In this document: one piece after another, positions 1 through 8,977 of the stretch
Layout of the letters: the number at the start of each line of letters is the position of its first letter
Numbering within the stretch: the first letter of the stretch is position 1
NCBI GenBank assembly: GCA_015478655.1
Contig: JADMIJ010000014.1
Coordinates: 1-59,691, forward strand
Direction: 5' to 3'
DNA: 59,691 nt
Source of the DNA: Acidimicrobiales bacterium
GTDB lineage: Bacteria > Actinomycetota > Acidimicrobiia > Acidimicrobiales > RAAP-2
Program-made: the position numbers and the translations under genes
The notes under the pieces: model-generated
Seen by the model: only the letters and a program-made list of their open reading frames with translations
The model's database searches: none
Told to the model about the DNA's origin: nothing

Positions 1-215
1 GACTTCGACAATCACAATTCTCCCAGGCAGGGAGGCACTTTCCGCGGATGAGCGGTTACCGGATCAGGCAGTTATTCGGTGGATCAAGGCTAAGGGGCCC
101 ATCGGATCGCCTGGCGAGGGCGATGGGTTCGCGGGTGCCGGTGAGACAACCGGCGGGCCGTCCTGGACCCTCCGCCAACTGGGCCGAGCGGTTCGGTAAA
201 CTGCAGCGGAGAACC

Positions 216-2192
216 ATGCCGAGTATCACCGACTCCATCGGGCGTGTCCTCGGCGGCCGCTACCGACTGATCACCGCCCTGGGCACCGGTGCGTCTTCAC
301 ACGTCTACCTGGCGGACGACGTCTCCCTCCACCGTCGGGTGGCCATCAAGGTGCTCCACCCGGCACTGGCCGGGGATACGGCCTTCCTGAAGCGCTTCCG
401 GGCCGAAGCTCAGGCCGTCGCCGCCCTGAACCACCCCAACATCCTGCAGGTCTACGACTCCGGTGAGGAGTACGGCGAGCCGTACCTGGTGCTGGAGTAC
501 CTGGCCGGCGGCAGCCTCCGCCAGGTCTACGACACCGGCGCACTGCTGACCCCGGAGCAGGCGGCCCAGGTGGGGCTGGAGGCCGCCACCGGTCTCGACT
601 ATGCCCACCGCCGAGGGCTGATCCACCGGGACATCAAACCGGCCAACCTGTTGTTCGACGCCGACCGGCGTTTGCGCATCGCCGACTTCGGACTGGCCCG
701 GGCCCTGGCCGAAGCGGCATGGACCGAACCGGACGGTGCCATTTTGGGAACCGCCCGCTATGCGGCGCCCGAACAGGTGGAGGGGTGTGTGCTCGACGGG
801 AAGGCCGACGTCTACGCCCTCGCCCTCGTCCTCTACGAAGGGGTCACCGGCGAGGCTCCGTTCATCGGGGACACCACCATCGCGACGCTCATGGCCCGCA
901 TGGACTCGCTGCTGCCCGAGCATGAGGCGCTGGGCCCTCTCCACGACGTTCTGCTCTGGGCGGCCGCCCCCGACCCGGCAGAGCGGCTCGACGCGTCCCA
1001 GCTGGCGCTCCAACTCGACGAGCTGGCCCACGAGCTCCCCGGGCCCGCCCCCCTGCCCATCGTCGACGCCGTACCCGTGGAGGAGCTCGACGACATCGAC
1101 AGCGCCCTGGTCCGTCCGGCCCGTCCACAACGGCGCCCGCCTGATGGGCCCGACCTCACCGAGCTCGGCGTGCCCACGCTGGTCACGTCGGCCAAGGAAG
1201 CAAAGAAGGCTGCATCAAGAGACAAGAAGGCCGCACCAAGAGAGGAGCCGGAGGACCAACCGTCGTCGGCCCGGCGGCGGTGGCCCTGGATCGCCGCCGT
1301 CGTGGTACTGGCCGGCGCACTGGTCGCCGCCGGGGCGGTGTTCGCCACCAAGAGTAAGATCTTCACACCCAGCCATCCGGTCCCGCTGCTCGTGGGCAAG
1401 TCACTCACCCAGGCCAGCCAATCGGTGCGGGCGGATCACTTCAAGGTGCACCAGACCGGTCAGGCCTACAGCATCACCCTCGGCCCTGGCCTCATCGTGA
1501 GCCAACAGCCGACTCCTCGAGTGGACCGCAAGACGGTCAGCGTCAAAGAAGGGTCGACCATCGGCGTGGTGGTCTCTGCCGGCCCACCGCCGGTAGCCAT
1601 CCCCAACCTGGGCACCTTCTCGAATTGCAACGACGCCATCCAGGCCCTGCAGGCGGTCCATCTAGTCGGGGTGTGCCCGGCGTCAGCCGCGCAGTACAGC
1701 TCGACGGTGGTGGCCGGCGCCGTCCTCGGCACCTCGCCCACCGGCACCGCCCCCTACGGCTCGAGCGTCACCATCATCACCTCCCTGGGCCATGCCCCCG
1801 TGACCGTCCCGCCGGTCACGGGAAGCGGTTCCACCTACGCCACCGCCTCGGCCGCCCTGGCTGCCGTCGGGTTCGTCCCGTCCCAGAACCAGGCCTACAG
1901 TCCCACCGTCCCCCCCGGGCAGGTGATCGGCACCACTCCCGATCCGACAGCCGGTCCTCAGCCCTTCGGCTCCAAGGTGACCGTCAACATCTCGCTCGGG
2001 CCCCAGCCCGTGACCATTCCCGACTCCGTGATCGGGGAGTCAGTGGACAAGGTCACCAGCACCCTGCAGGGGCTGGGCCTCACGGTCGCCGGTCCCTACG
2101 GCCCGAAGGGTTCGAACAAGGTGCTCCAGACCGACCCGGCCCCGGGGACGTCGGTGCCCCCGGGGACCACCGTCAACCTCTACACCCTGTGA
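216..2192 (+). CDS. PASTA-domain serine/threonine protein kinase (PknB/StkP type)
   Basis: A membrane receptor-like kinase of about 658 residues, expected to sense muropeptides or cell-wall state and phosphorylate envelope and division proteins. Residues 14-275 form a complete kinase domain: glycine loop GTGASSHVYLA (23-33), Lys45 in VAIK, catalytic loop HRDIKPAN (137-144), DFG (157-159) and APE (184-186). A charged linker leads to one transmembrane helix (about 358-377), then about four PASTA repeats to the C-terminus. I chose the ATG at 216 because GGAGA lies just upstream and the kinase fold begins shortly after; the frame stays open to an ATG at 48, but that extension is Arg/Pro/Gly-rich and has no family counterpart. 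Its stop overlaps the next gene by four bases (GTGA). It appears intact and probably active. Confidence 0.95.
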   Translation: MPSITDSIGRVLGGRYRLITALGTGASSHVYLADDVSLHRRVAIKVLHPALAGDTAFLKRFRAEAQAVAALNHPNILQVYDSGEEYGEPYLVLEYLAGGSLRQVYDTGALLTPEQAAQVGLEAATGLDYAHRRGLIHRDIKPANLLFDADRRLRIADFGLARALAEAAWTEPDGAILGTARYAAPEQVEGCVLDGKADVYALALVLYEGVTGEAPFIGDTTIATLMARMDSLLPEHEALGPLHDVLLWAAAPDPAERLDASQLALQLDELAHELPGPAPLPIVDAVPVEELDDIDSALVRPARPQRRPPDGPDLTELGVPTLVTSAKEAKKAASRDKKAAPREEPEDQPSSARRRWPWIAAVVVLAGALVAAGAVFATKSKIFTPSHPVPLLVGKSLTQASQSVRADHFKVHQTGQAYSITLGPGLIVSQQPTPRVDRKTVSVKEGSTIGVVVSAGPPPVAIPNLGTFSNCNDAIQALQAVHLVGVCPASAAQYSSTVVAGAVLGTSPTGTAPYGSSVTIITSLGHAPVTVPPVTGSGSTYATASAALAAVGFVPSQNQAYSPTVPPGQVIGTTPDPTAGPQPFGSKVTVNISLGPQPVTIPDSVIGESVDKVTSTLQGLGLTVAGPYGPKGSNKVLQTDPAPGTSVPPGTTVNLYTL

Positions 2193-2500
2193 GCGACCCG
2201 GTCGCCGGGTGCGAGCTGTGCGAGGCCGCCCGCCTCACCGAGTGGTTCCACGAGGACGACGTCTGCTGGGTGGCCGCCTGCGAGGTGTGCGACGTGCCCA
2301 TGGTGGTGTGGAAACGTCACGGCCACGAGCCGCCTGCGGCCGAGGTGGAGCACATGCTGAGCCATCTGGGCGCGGTCGCCGATGCACAGCTCGGCACGGG
2401 CGTCTGGTCCTTCGACCGCGTCATGCGCCAGATCCCCGACCATTTCCACGCCCACGCCCGCGACCCCAACTGGTGGTTCCGACGGTTCAGCCGCCGGTGA
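2189..2500 (+). CDS. Small conserved CxxC protein of unknown function
   Basis: A 103-residue soluble protein starting at a GTG that overlaps the kinase stop by four bases, so it is probably translationally coupled to the kinase. It opens with a CELCE motif and has a second Cys pair (CEVC near residue 32), a possible zinc knuckle or redox pair. It continues with a His- and Trp-rich segment (IPDHFHAHARDPNWWFRRF) near the C-terminus. The N-terminal CELC recalls the start of some HIT-family proteins, but no HxHxH triad is visible, so I do not assign that family. The function is unknown. The coupling to the kinase and the methylase just downstream are the only context. Confidence 0.8.
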   Translation: MSDPVAGCELCEAARLTEWFHEDDVCWVAACEVCDVPMVVWKRHGHEPPAAEVEHMLSHLGAVADAQLGTGVWSFDRVMRQIPDHFHAHARDPNWWFRRFSRR

Positions 2501-2507
2501 TCTCCTG

Positions 2508-3638
2508 GTGATCAAGTACCTGGGGTCCAAGCGTCGCCTGGTGCCGGCGCTCAGCGTGCTGGCCGAGGCGTCGGGTGCCAGTACGGGGCTCGACCTGTTC
2601 TGCGGGACCACGCGGGTGGCCCAGGCGTGGAAGCGGATGGGCATCAGTGTCACGGCCGTAGACAGTGCCCGATTCGCCCACGTGTTGGCTCGGTGCTACG
2701 TAGCTACCGATCCCCGGGCCGCCCCCGGACTGACCAAGGAGGTGGTTGACGCCGTCGACCAGCTCAACGCCCTCGTCGGTCGGCCCGGCTATGTCACGGA
2801 GACCTTCTGCCAGGCGTCCCGGTACTTCCGTCCCGAGAACGGCGCCCGCATCGATGCGGTGCGCGACGTCATCGAACGCGACTTCGCCGGCACTGACGTC
2901 TGGCCGGTGCTGGTGACGAGCCTGCTGGAGGCCGCCGACCGGGTCGACTCGACCACGGGTGTCCAGATGGCCTATCTGAAGGCGTGGGCGCCGCGGGCCA
3001 ACCAGCCCCTCACCCTCCGGGTGCCGGAGCTGCTCCCCGGGCCCGGCGCCGCAGTGCGGGGGGACGCCTGCGTGTTGGCCGGCTCTCCGGGGCTCGGTCG
3101 GGTCGATCTCGCCTACCTCGATCCTCCCTACAACCAGCACCGGTATGACTCCAACTATCACGTGTGGGAGACGATTGTGGCGTGGGACGCCCCCTCGCAC
3201 TACGGCGTGGCGTGCAAGCGCGACGAACTGCGGGAGCCGGACCGTCGCAGCGCCTTCAACGGGAAACGGACTATGCCGACCGCCTTGGGCGAGGTGGTCG
3301 CCGCCGTCCAGGCCGACGTGGTCATCCTGTCGTACAACAACGAGTCATGGTTGAGCTTCGATGAGCTCCTCGAGCTCTGTGCCGGCCGGGGCCATGTGGA
3401 GGTCTTGGCCTTCGACTCCGCCCGGTACGTGGGAGCCCGGATCGGCATCCACAATCCCGCCGGCCGCAAGGTGGGCGCTGTCTCCCACCTGCGCAATACC
3501 GAATACGTGCTGGTGGCGGGGGACCGGGCCAGGGTCCGGTCGATGGTCGACGCTGTCACCCGCGCCGGGCTGGGCGCAGCCGTTGAGCGACCGGTGCCAC
3601 TGGCGGTCGACACGGCAGAGGCGACGCTGCCGGTTTGA
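2508..3638 (+). CDS. D12-class (alpha-type) N6-adenine DNA methyltransferase
   Basis: A 376-residue protein expected to transfer a methyl group from SAM to adenine N6 in DNA. Motif X is YLGSKRR at residues 4-10, motif I is DLFCGTT (about 29-35), and catalytic motif IV is DPPY (205-208), followed by NQHRY. The order X-I-target region-IV is that of the alpha class (Dam/DpnM and the COG3392 group). The start is a GTG seven bases after the preceding stop, directly before the YLGSKR motif. No restriction endonuclease or specificity subunit is nearby, so it looks like an orphan (regulatory or epigenetic) methylase. The recognition sequence cannot be read from the protein. Confidence 0.9.
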   Translation: MIKYLGSKRRLVPALSVLAEASGASTGLDLFCGTTRVAQAWKRMGISVTAVDSARFAHVLARCYVATDPRAAPGLTKEVVDAVDQLNALVGRPGYVTETFCQASRYFRPENGARIDAVRDVIERDFAGTDVWPVLVTSLLEAADRVDSTTGVQMAYLKAWAPRANQPLTLRVPELLPGPGAAVRGDACVLAGSPGLGRVDLAYLDPPYNQHRYDSNYHVWETIVAWDAPSHYGVACKRDELREPDRRSAFNGKRTMPTALGEVVAAVQADVVILSYNNESWLSFDELLELCAGRGHVEVLAFDSARYVGARIGIHNPAGRKVGAVSHLRNTEYVLVAGDRARVRSMVDAVTRAGLGAAVERPVPLAVDTAEATLPV

Positions 3639-3736
3639 CCAGGGTGCAGGAGCCCTGCCAACGTGGATGGAGACCAGTCGCGCCCATGCCTCGTGGGGTG
3701 TCGTGACCTGAGCGCAGCAGACAAGGAATCCTCGAC

Positions 3737-4615
3737 ATGGGAGCACTCGACGGGCGAATCGCGATCATCACCGGGGCCGGTCGTGGCATCGGGCGGGAGC
3801 ACGCCTTCCTGTTCGCGGCTGAGGGCGCCAGCGTGGTGGTCAACGACCTCGGTGGCGCAATCGACGGCTCGGGGGACGACCGGTCGCCCGCCCAGCAGGT
3901 GGTCGACGAGATCACGGCCGGGGGCGGGCAGGCCGTGGCCAACACCGACGACATCACCGACTGGGACGGTGGCAAGCACCTGGTCGACTCGGCCGTCGAG
4001 GCCTTCGGGAACCTCCACATCCTGATCAACAACGCCGGCATCCTGCGAGACCGGGTGCTGGTCAACATGTCGGAGGCCGAGTGGGACTCGGTCATCCACG
4101 TCCACCTGAAGGGCCACTTCGTCCCTACCCGACACGCCGCCGCCTACTGGCGCGAGCAGACCAAGTCCGGCCGGGAGGTCAAGGCGGCCGTGGTGAACAC
4201 CTCCTCGACGTCTGGACTGCTGGGCAACCCGGGACAGTCCAACTACGGAGCGGCCAAGGCCGGCATCGCCGCCTTCACCACCATCGCCGCCGAAGAGCTG
4301 GTGCGCTACGGGGTCCGGGTCAACGCCATCGCCCCAGCTGCCCGCACCCGCATGACCGAACAGACCCCGGGCTTGTCCGACATCGTGCAGGCCCCCACCG
4401 ACGCATCGGTGTTCGACAGCTGGGACCCGGCCAACGTCTCTCCTCTGGTTGCCTACCTGTCCACCGAGGGCTGCCCGGCCACCGGCAAGGTCTACTTCGT
4501 CCAGGGCGGCCGGATCAGGCTGTTCCAGCCCTGGACGATGACGGACACCCTCGAGAAGGACGAGCGCTGGACCGTGGCGGAACTGCAGGCGGAGATGCAC
4601 CCGCTCGTGGGCTGA
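3737..4615 (+). CDS. Short-chain dehydrogenase/reductase, MFE-2-like 3-hydroxyacyl-CoA dehydrogenase type
   Basis: A 292-residue classical SDR. The NAD(P) motif TGAGRGIG is at about residues 12-19, NNAG is present, and the catalytic Ser and YGAAK motif lie in the middle of the protein. The long loop after the second strand (NDLGGAIDGSGDD) is typical of the dehydrogenase domain of peroxisomal multifunctional enzyme type 2 and its actinobacterial relatives, which oxidise 3-hydroxyacyl-CoAs. The substrate is therefore probably a fatty acyl-CoA or a sterol side-chain acyl-CoA, though this is inference. AAGGA about nine bases before the ATG supports the start. It is followed at once by an MFS transporter gene. 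Confidence 0.88.
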   Translation: MGALDGRIAIITGAGRGIGREHAFLFAAEGASVVVNDLGGAIDGSGDDRSPAQQVVDEITAGGGQAVANTDDITDWDGGKHLVDSAVEAFGNLHILINNAGILRDRVLVNMSEAEWDSVIHVHLKGHFVPTRHAAAYWREQTKSGREVKAAVVNTSSTSGLLGNPGQSNYGAAKAGIAAFTTIAAEELVRYGVRVNAIAPAARTRMTEQTPGLSDIVQAPTDASVFDSWDPANVSPLVAYLSTEGCPATGKVYFVQGGRIRLFQPWTMTDTLEKDERWTVAELQAEMHPLVG

Positions 4616-4696
4616 TCGGTGTCCCCGGGGAGGGGACCCCGCCGATCAGGGGGTGACCAGGCCTTCGGCACCGACGAGGTGATCGAGGCCGAAGCG

Positions 4697-6301
4697 ATGC
4701 TGAGCGGCACCGGCGCCGGTGCCGAGGGCGGGATCGTCGTCCCCTGGCCCGTCCTGTTCCGTCATCGGATGCACCGCCGGGTCGCCGGATCGGACCGGTA
4801 CCAGTGGTGGGTGCTGTGGACGGTGCTGGCCGGCCTGTTGTCGGTCAACATCACGTTCACGGTGTTCGTGGTGGCATTGCCTCAGGTGGCCAAGGAACTG
4901 CACACGTCGGTCACCACCCTGACCTGGACCTCCACCGGTCCGCTGCTGGCCTTCGGGGTGGCTGCGCCGGTGTTGGGCAAGCTCGGCGACCTGCGAGGCT
5001 ACCGGCGCCTCTACCTGTGGGGGCTGTCCGGGGCCGCCCTCAGCGTGGTCCTCACGGCATCGGCGCCCACCGCCGGCGTCCTCATCGGGGCACGCCTGTT
5101 CGACGGGGTGCAGGGGGCGGCCACCGGCGCAGCATCGATGGCCCTGGTCCTGCAGGCCTTCTCCCACCAAGACCGGGTCAAGGCCATGGGGTGGTGGGCA
5201 CTGGTCGGAGCCGGGGGTCCCGTGCTCGGGGTGACCATCGGGGCCCCCATCATCCAGTATTTCGGATGGAGGGCGCTGTTCTGGGGTGAGTTGCCCTTAA
5301 TGGCCTTCGCTGCCGTGTTGGCCGTCATCGTGTTGCCCACACGCGATCACCCGGGGGAACCCGTCGCCGACCCGGAGTCACCGGAGGAGGGCCCGGCCCG
5401 CCCGGCTCGCCATGGCGGACAGGTGGACGACCAACCCGCCGGCCCCGGCCCCAGCGACCCTCCGAGCCCCTGGAGCCAGCTCGACTGGACCGGCTCGTTG
5501 ACCCTGGCCGTGTCGGTCACCGCCGGCTTGTTGGCTCTCAACGAGGCGCCGTCCTGGGGATTCACCGCGCCGGCGACGCTGTGCATCTTCGCACTGAGCA
5601 TTGCGGCCGGTGCCTTCTTCGTGATGCACGAACGACGCGCTGCCAATCCGCTCATCCCCCTCCGCTACTTCAGAATGCGGAACTTCGTCTTCCCCTTGGG
5701 GGCCAGGGCCTTCACCAATTTCTCCTACATGGGTGGGTTCTTCTTGTTCCCCATCCTGATGGAGCGCGTCTACGGCTACAGCGAGACACGAGCGGGTCTG
5801 GTCTCCACCGCCCGGCCGCTCATGTTCTCGTTGGTGGCACCGGCGGCCGGCTATGCCGCCGTCAAAGTGGGTGAGCGGGTGTCGGTGGTGGCCGGAGCCC
5901 TGGTTCTCACCGTGTCCATGGTGGTGTTCACCCAGCTCGGAGTGCAGCCTTCCCTGGTGGTCATCATCATCGCCCTGGCACTGTCCGGCATCGGTATCGG
6001 CATCGCCACCCCATCGACGGCCTCGTCGGCATCCAACGAAGTGGCCCCCGACGAGCTCGGGGTCATGAGCGCCGCCCAACAGCTGATCACCCAGATCGGC
6101 ATCGTCGCCGGGATTCAGGTCATGGTCAGTGTGCAGGCGTCGGGGAATGGCGGCGTGGGCTCGCTCTCCTCGTTCCACCGGGCCTATGCGGTGGGGGCGG
6201 TGGTGGCTGTCATCGCCGGGGTGTGTGGTTTCTTCATGCGCGATACCCCTCGCCCCGGGAGGCGGTCGAGCGCCACTGAGGGGAGTGCCTACGACACGTG
6301 A
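4697..6301 (+). CDS. MFS transporter, DHA2 family (14 transmembrane segments)
   Basis: An integral membrane protein of about 534 residues with hydrophobic segments throughout, expected to be a proton-coupled drug or metabolite exporter of the EmrB/QacA (DHA2) group. The first helix contains VNITFTVFVVALPQVAKEL, the motif-A-like loop is LGKLGDLRGYRRLY, and motif C has GGPVLGVTIGAP in helix 5. A hydrophilic Pro/Glu-rich insert (about residues 220-262) precedes the second half. I chose the ATG at 4697, with GAGG upstream. A GTG at 4619, four bases after the previous stop, would add 26 hydrophilic residues and suggests operon coupling with the SDR gene. The substrate is unknown. Confidence 0.9.
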   Translation: MLSGTGAGAEGGIVVPWPVLFRHRMHRRVAGSDRYQWWVLWTVLAGLLSVNITFTVFVVALPQVAKELHTSVTTLTWTSTGPLLAFGVAAPVLGKLGDLRGYRRLYLWGLSGAALSVVLTASAPTAGVLIGARLFDGVQGAATGAASMALVLQAFSHQDRVKAMGWWALVGAGGPVLGVTIGAPIIQYFGWRALFWGELPLMAFAAVLAVIVLPTRDHPGEPVADPESPEEGPARPARHGGQVDDQPAGPGPSDPPSPWSQLDWTGSLTLAVSVTAGLLALNEAPSWGFTAPATLCIFALSIAAGAFFVMHERRAANPLIPLRYFRMRNFVFPLGARAFTNFSYMGGFFLFPILMERVYGYSETRAGLVSTARPLMFSLVAPAAGYAAVKVGERVSVVAGALVLTVSMVVFTQLGVQPSLVVIIIALALSGIGIGIATPSTASSASNEVAPDELGVMSAAQQLITQIGIVAGIQVMVSVQASGNGGVGSLSSFHRAYAVGAVVAVIAGVCGFFMRDTPRPGRRSSATEGSAYDT

Positions 6302-6425
6302 CTTCGCCGTCGGGCGTCGATAAACCCCTGGTCACGGGGCTTCAACCCGAGTGTCTGGGCGGTTGTGCCCTACCATCCACCCGATCGGTGTCGGCTTGTC
6401 GTCGCCGAGCGGAAGGAAGTAAAGC

Positions 6426-7259
6426 GTGCCCAGCATCGATGACAACATAGAGAAGTGGAATGACGACTATGACTGGCAGCTGGGGGGCGACGCGTGGTCG
6501 AGACCGTGGGGCGGTGCCGAGTCGCAGTGGTACGGCTGCATCTTCCCTCGGATCCACCGTTACCTGCCGGCGGCGGCCGTGTTGGAGATCGCACCTGGGT
6601 TCGGGAGGTGGACGGCGTTCCTGCTCGACCACTGCGAGACGCTGACCGCCGTTGACGTCGCGCCCAAGTGCATCGAGGGTTGTCGGCAGCGTTTCGCCGG
6701 TTATCCCCAGGCCAGGTTCGAGACCAACGACGGGCGATCGCTCCCGATGGTGGACGACGACTCCATCGACTTTGCCTTCAGCTTCGACTCGCTGGTGCAC
6801 GTCGAGTCAGACGCCTTGGCCGGCTACCTGAGTGAGTTGGCCCGCACGTTGAAGCCCGATGGCGTGGCCTTCATCCACCACTCCAACTACGGCAGCTACC
6901 GGCGCTCTGCCAACGCCTTGGCTCCGCTGCAGACCACGCTGGACCGCCTGCCCACGGTCGCACGTGCCGGTCTGCTGCGGATGGGCCTCTATCGTGGCGC
7001 CCACTGGCGGGCCTCGAGCGTCTCGGCTCCCGGCTTCGCCGAACTCAGCGAGGCAGCCGATCTGACCTGCGTCGCCCAGGAGCTGGTGAATTGGGAGGGC
7101 GGCGTGGTCCTTCTCGATGCGATGTCGGTCGTGACCCGTCCTGGGTCGAGGTGGGACCACCCCGCTCGCGTGGTGAAGAACCGACTGTTCCGGCTCGAGG
7201 CTCGATCAATCCGGAAATCTGGCACTGCGTACTCCCGTCCGCAGCCGATGACGCCATAG
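6426..7259 (+). CDS. Class I SAM-dependent methyltransferase
   Basis: A 277-residue soluble protein with a Rossmann methyltransferase core. Motif I is VLEIAPGFGRWT, followed by an acidic residue in LTAVDVAPKCIEG and post-motif FSFDSLVHVESD, a methyltransferase-11/25-like arrangement. The N-terminal tract (WNDDYDWQLGGDAWSRPWGG) resembles sugar or lipid O-methyltransferases found near glycan genes. The GTG start has a good GGAAGGAAG ribosome-binding site eight bases upstream. It stands alone and converges on the SCP2-fold gene. The acceptor is unknown. Confidence 0.85.
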   Translation: MPSIDDNIEKWNDDYDWQLGGDAWSRPWGGAESQWYGCIFPRIHRYLPAAAVLEIAPGFGRWTAFLLDHCETLTAVDVAPKCIEGCRQRFAGYPQARFETNDGRSLPMVDDDSIDFAFSFDSLVHVESDALAGYLSELARTLKPDGVAFIHHSNYGSYRRSANALAPLQTTLDRLPTVARAGLLRMGLYRGAHWRASSVSAPGFAELSEAADLTCVAQELVNWEGGVVLLDAMSVVTRPGSRWDHPARVVKNRLFRLEARSIRKSGTAYSRPQPMTP

Positions 7260-7263
7260 ACCA

Positions 7264-7279
7264 ACCGGCCGGTGCCGGT
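7264..7279. terminator. Possible hairpin between convergent genes
   Basis: A 6-bp perfect stem (ACCGGC / GCCGGT) with a 4-base loop lies directly after the methyltransferase stop, facing the convergent SCP2-fold gene. There is no T-tract, so if it terminates transcription it is not a classical intrinsic terminator. Confidence 0.3.
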
Positions 7280-7362
7280 CGCAGGGGCTGGCCGTCCTCC
7301 GGCTTCGCAACCCACGGCGCCGCTCATGGAGAGCCGTACCCGCCCGCGGCGATCGATCTGGT

Positions 7363-7770
7363 CTATTCGGTCATGGCCAGAATGCGGGCGGCGATCTCGA
7401 CGGCGATGGGATCGGGGGTGATCGACTGCAGCGCCATCAACTTGGCGATGTCCCCTTCGACCTTGATCTTGCCCGACATGAAGGCCTGGATCCCCGCCTG
7501 CGGGTTGCTCTCCACCAGGATGGCCTTGGCCACGTCGTAGTCAAGGGAGACCTTGAGGTCCACCGGATCGATGTGGCCGGTGTCGAGGACCAGTTCGCCG
7601 CTGCTGGTGTCGACGTGGGCGTCCACCGTGCCCTCGCCGAAGGGAACCGCGCCGATGACCAGATTCATCCTGATCGAGTGCGAGATGGCCGAGCCCTTGC
7701 CGTCGAACTCGGCCCGGATGGACCGCGCCTCGGCCAGCCATTCGTCGCTCAGAAACTCATAGGTGGCCAT
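7363..7770 (-). CDS. SCP2 sterol-binding-domain protein
   Basis: A 135-residue protein with the SCP2 fold, a small hydrophobic-tunnel domain that binds acyl-CoAs or sterols. Visible features are the amphipathic N-terminus, the strand tract SGELVLDTGHIDPVDLKVSLDYDVAKAIL, and the C-terminal FMSGKIKVEGDIAKLMAL, which closely follows the SCP2 consensus (G-K-I-K-V-x-G-D). I chose the ATG at 7770 because AAGGAG lies about ten bases upstream. It is transcribed divergently from the alpha/beta hydrolase gene. A role in lipid transfer or fatty-acid metabolism is likely but not shown by the sequence. Confidence 0.9.
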   Translation of the reverse strand: MATYEFLSDEWLAEARSIRAEFDGKGSAISHSIRMNLVIGAVPFGEGTVDAHVDTSSGELVLDTGHIDPVDLKVSLDYDVAKAILVESNPQAGIQAFMSGKIKVEGDIAKLMALQSITPDPIAVEIAARILAMTE

Positions 7771-7881
7771 CGCTGCCGTGCTCCTTGCCGCTCGGTGGTT
7801 CGTCTGGTCGACCACACTAACCCGACCCCCGATGGCCCTTCCCTCCCCCAGGCGTCGTCCTCCACCCCCCGGTACGACCGG

Positions 7882-7887
7882 TAGCAT
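7882..7887 (+). promoter_or_regulatory. -10-like hexamer TAGCAT, leaderless-type promoter
   Basis: TAGCAT ends 8 bases before the GTG at 7896, the spacing expected if transcription starts at or next to the start codon. It may drive the hydrolase-gatCAB run. Confidence 0.5.
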
Positions 7888-7895
7888 CCCCTGGC

Positions 7896-8669
7896 GTGAC
7901 TGCTCCGATCATCCCAGGTGCCGAGCCGTGGTCGTCCACCGGCGGATCCCACGGCGTGCTCGTCCTCCACGGCTTCACTGGCAACCCCCAGTCGATGCGC
8001 CCGCTGGCCGAGGCGGTGGCGAAGGCGGGCTTCACCGTGGACCTGCCGTTGCTCCCCGGTCACGGCACTTCGGTCGAGGACATGCTCCCCACCCAGTGGG
8101 AGGACTGGTCGGCCGCCGCCGAATCCGCTTATCAGGCGCTGTCCGCACGCTGCGACAAGATCGTGGTCTCCGGACTGTCGATGGGGGGTACGTTGACCTG
8201 TTGGCTGGCGCAGCAGCATCCTGACATCGCCGGCATCGCCGTAGTCAACCCGCTGGTGGACCCGCCGGCCGAGGACTACCGGGCGCTGATCCGTGGGCTG
8301 CTGGCCGATGGCGCCGAGGTGGTCGACGGCATCGGTTCGGACATCGCCATGGAGGGTGCGGTCGAGGCCGCCTACGCCGGGTCACCCCTGGCCGCTGCCC
8401 TCTCCCTGTTCGAAGGGGTCGACGCCGTCGCCCCGCGTCTCGGCGAGATCCGGTGCCCTGCCCTGCTCCTCAGCAGCCGGGTCGACCATGTGGTGCCGGT
8501 CGAGTCCGGTGATCGGTTCGCGGCTTCCGTGGGCGGACCCGTGGAGCGGGTCTATCTCGAGCGCAGCTTCCACGTGGCCACCCTCGACTGGGACGCGCCC
8601 GTTGTCGAGGAGCAGGTCGTGGCCTTTGCCGCCAGAGTCATGGACGGACCTGGCGCCGTGGCTCCCTGA
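7896..8669 (+). CDS. Alpha/beta hydrolase, carboxylesterase/monoacylglycerol lipase type
   Basis: A 257-residue cytosolic serine hydrolase of the Est30/thermostable monoacylglycerol-lipase group. It has oxyanion-loop HGFTG at 25-29, nucleophile elbow GLSMGG with Ser95, acid Asp197 in SRVDHVVP, and His226 in SFHVATLDWD, so the catalytic triad is complete. Its length is typical of the family. It starts at a GTG with no Shine-Dalgarno but with a TAGCAT hexamer 8 bases upstream, suggesting a leaderless message. Its TGA overlaps the ATG of gatC (TGATG), so it is probably the first gene of a four-gene operon with gatC, gatA and gatB. The substrate is probably a short- or medium-chain ester (inference). 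Confidence 0.92.
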   Translation: MTAPIIPGAEPWSSTGGSHGVLVLHGFTGNPQSMRPLAEAVAKAGFTVDLPLLPGHGTSVEDMLPTQWEDWSAAAESAYQALSARCDKIVVSGLSMGGTLTCWLAQQHPDIAGIAVVNPLVDPPAEDYRALIRGLLADGAEVVDGIGSDIAMEGAVEAAYAGSPLAAALSLFEGVDAVAPRLGEIRCPALLLSSRVDHVVPVESGDRFAASVGGPVERVYLERSFHVATLDWDAPVVEEQVVAFAARVMDGPGAVAP

Positions 8670-8977
8670 TGGCGGAGCCCGGGCGTCTGACTCGAGACGA
8701 GGTGGCCCATGTGGCCGATCTGGCCCGGCTCGAGCTCACCGAGGACGAGCTCGAGCTGTTCACCGGTCAGCTGGCCGAGGTGCTCGATCATGCTGCCGAC
8801 GTGGCCTCCCTCGACCTGACCGGCGTGGCCCCGACCGCCCACGCCATGGCCGTGAGCAACGTCCTTCGACCCGATGAGGTGCGCCCTGCACTGGACCGGG
8901 ACGAGGTGTTGGGGCAGGCACCATCGGTGGAGGACCATCGTTTCCGGGTTCCCCGCATTCTCGGAGATGCACCGTGA
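8669..8977 (+). CDS. gatC: Glu-tRNA(Gln)/Asp-tRNA(Asn) amidotransferase subunit C
   Basis: A 102-residue subunit that wraps around GatA and stabilises the GatCAB complex. The family signature [17 protein letters not shown] is at the N-terminus. Downstream are the helical tract [24 protein letters not shown] and a C-terminal [15 protein letters not shown] segment ending in FRVPRIL, all typical of GatC. It overlaps the upstream hydrolase by one base and gatA by four bases, as expected for co-translated subunits. Confidence 0.96.
   Translation: MAEPGRLTRDEVAHVADLARLELTEDELELFTGQLAEVLDHAADVASLDLTGVAPTAHAMAVSNVLRPDEVRPALDRDEVLGQAPSVEDHRFRVPRILGDAP

Noticed and set aside
297..1130. Minus-strand frame opposite the PASTA kinase gene
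   Set aside because: The antisense translation has no recognisable motifs, while the plus strand encodes an intact kinase.
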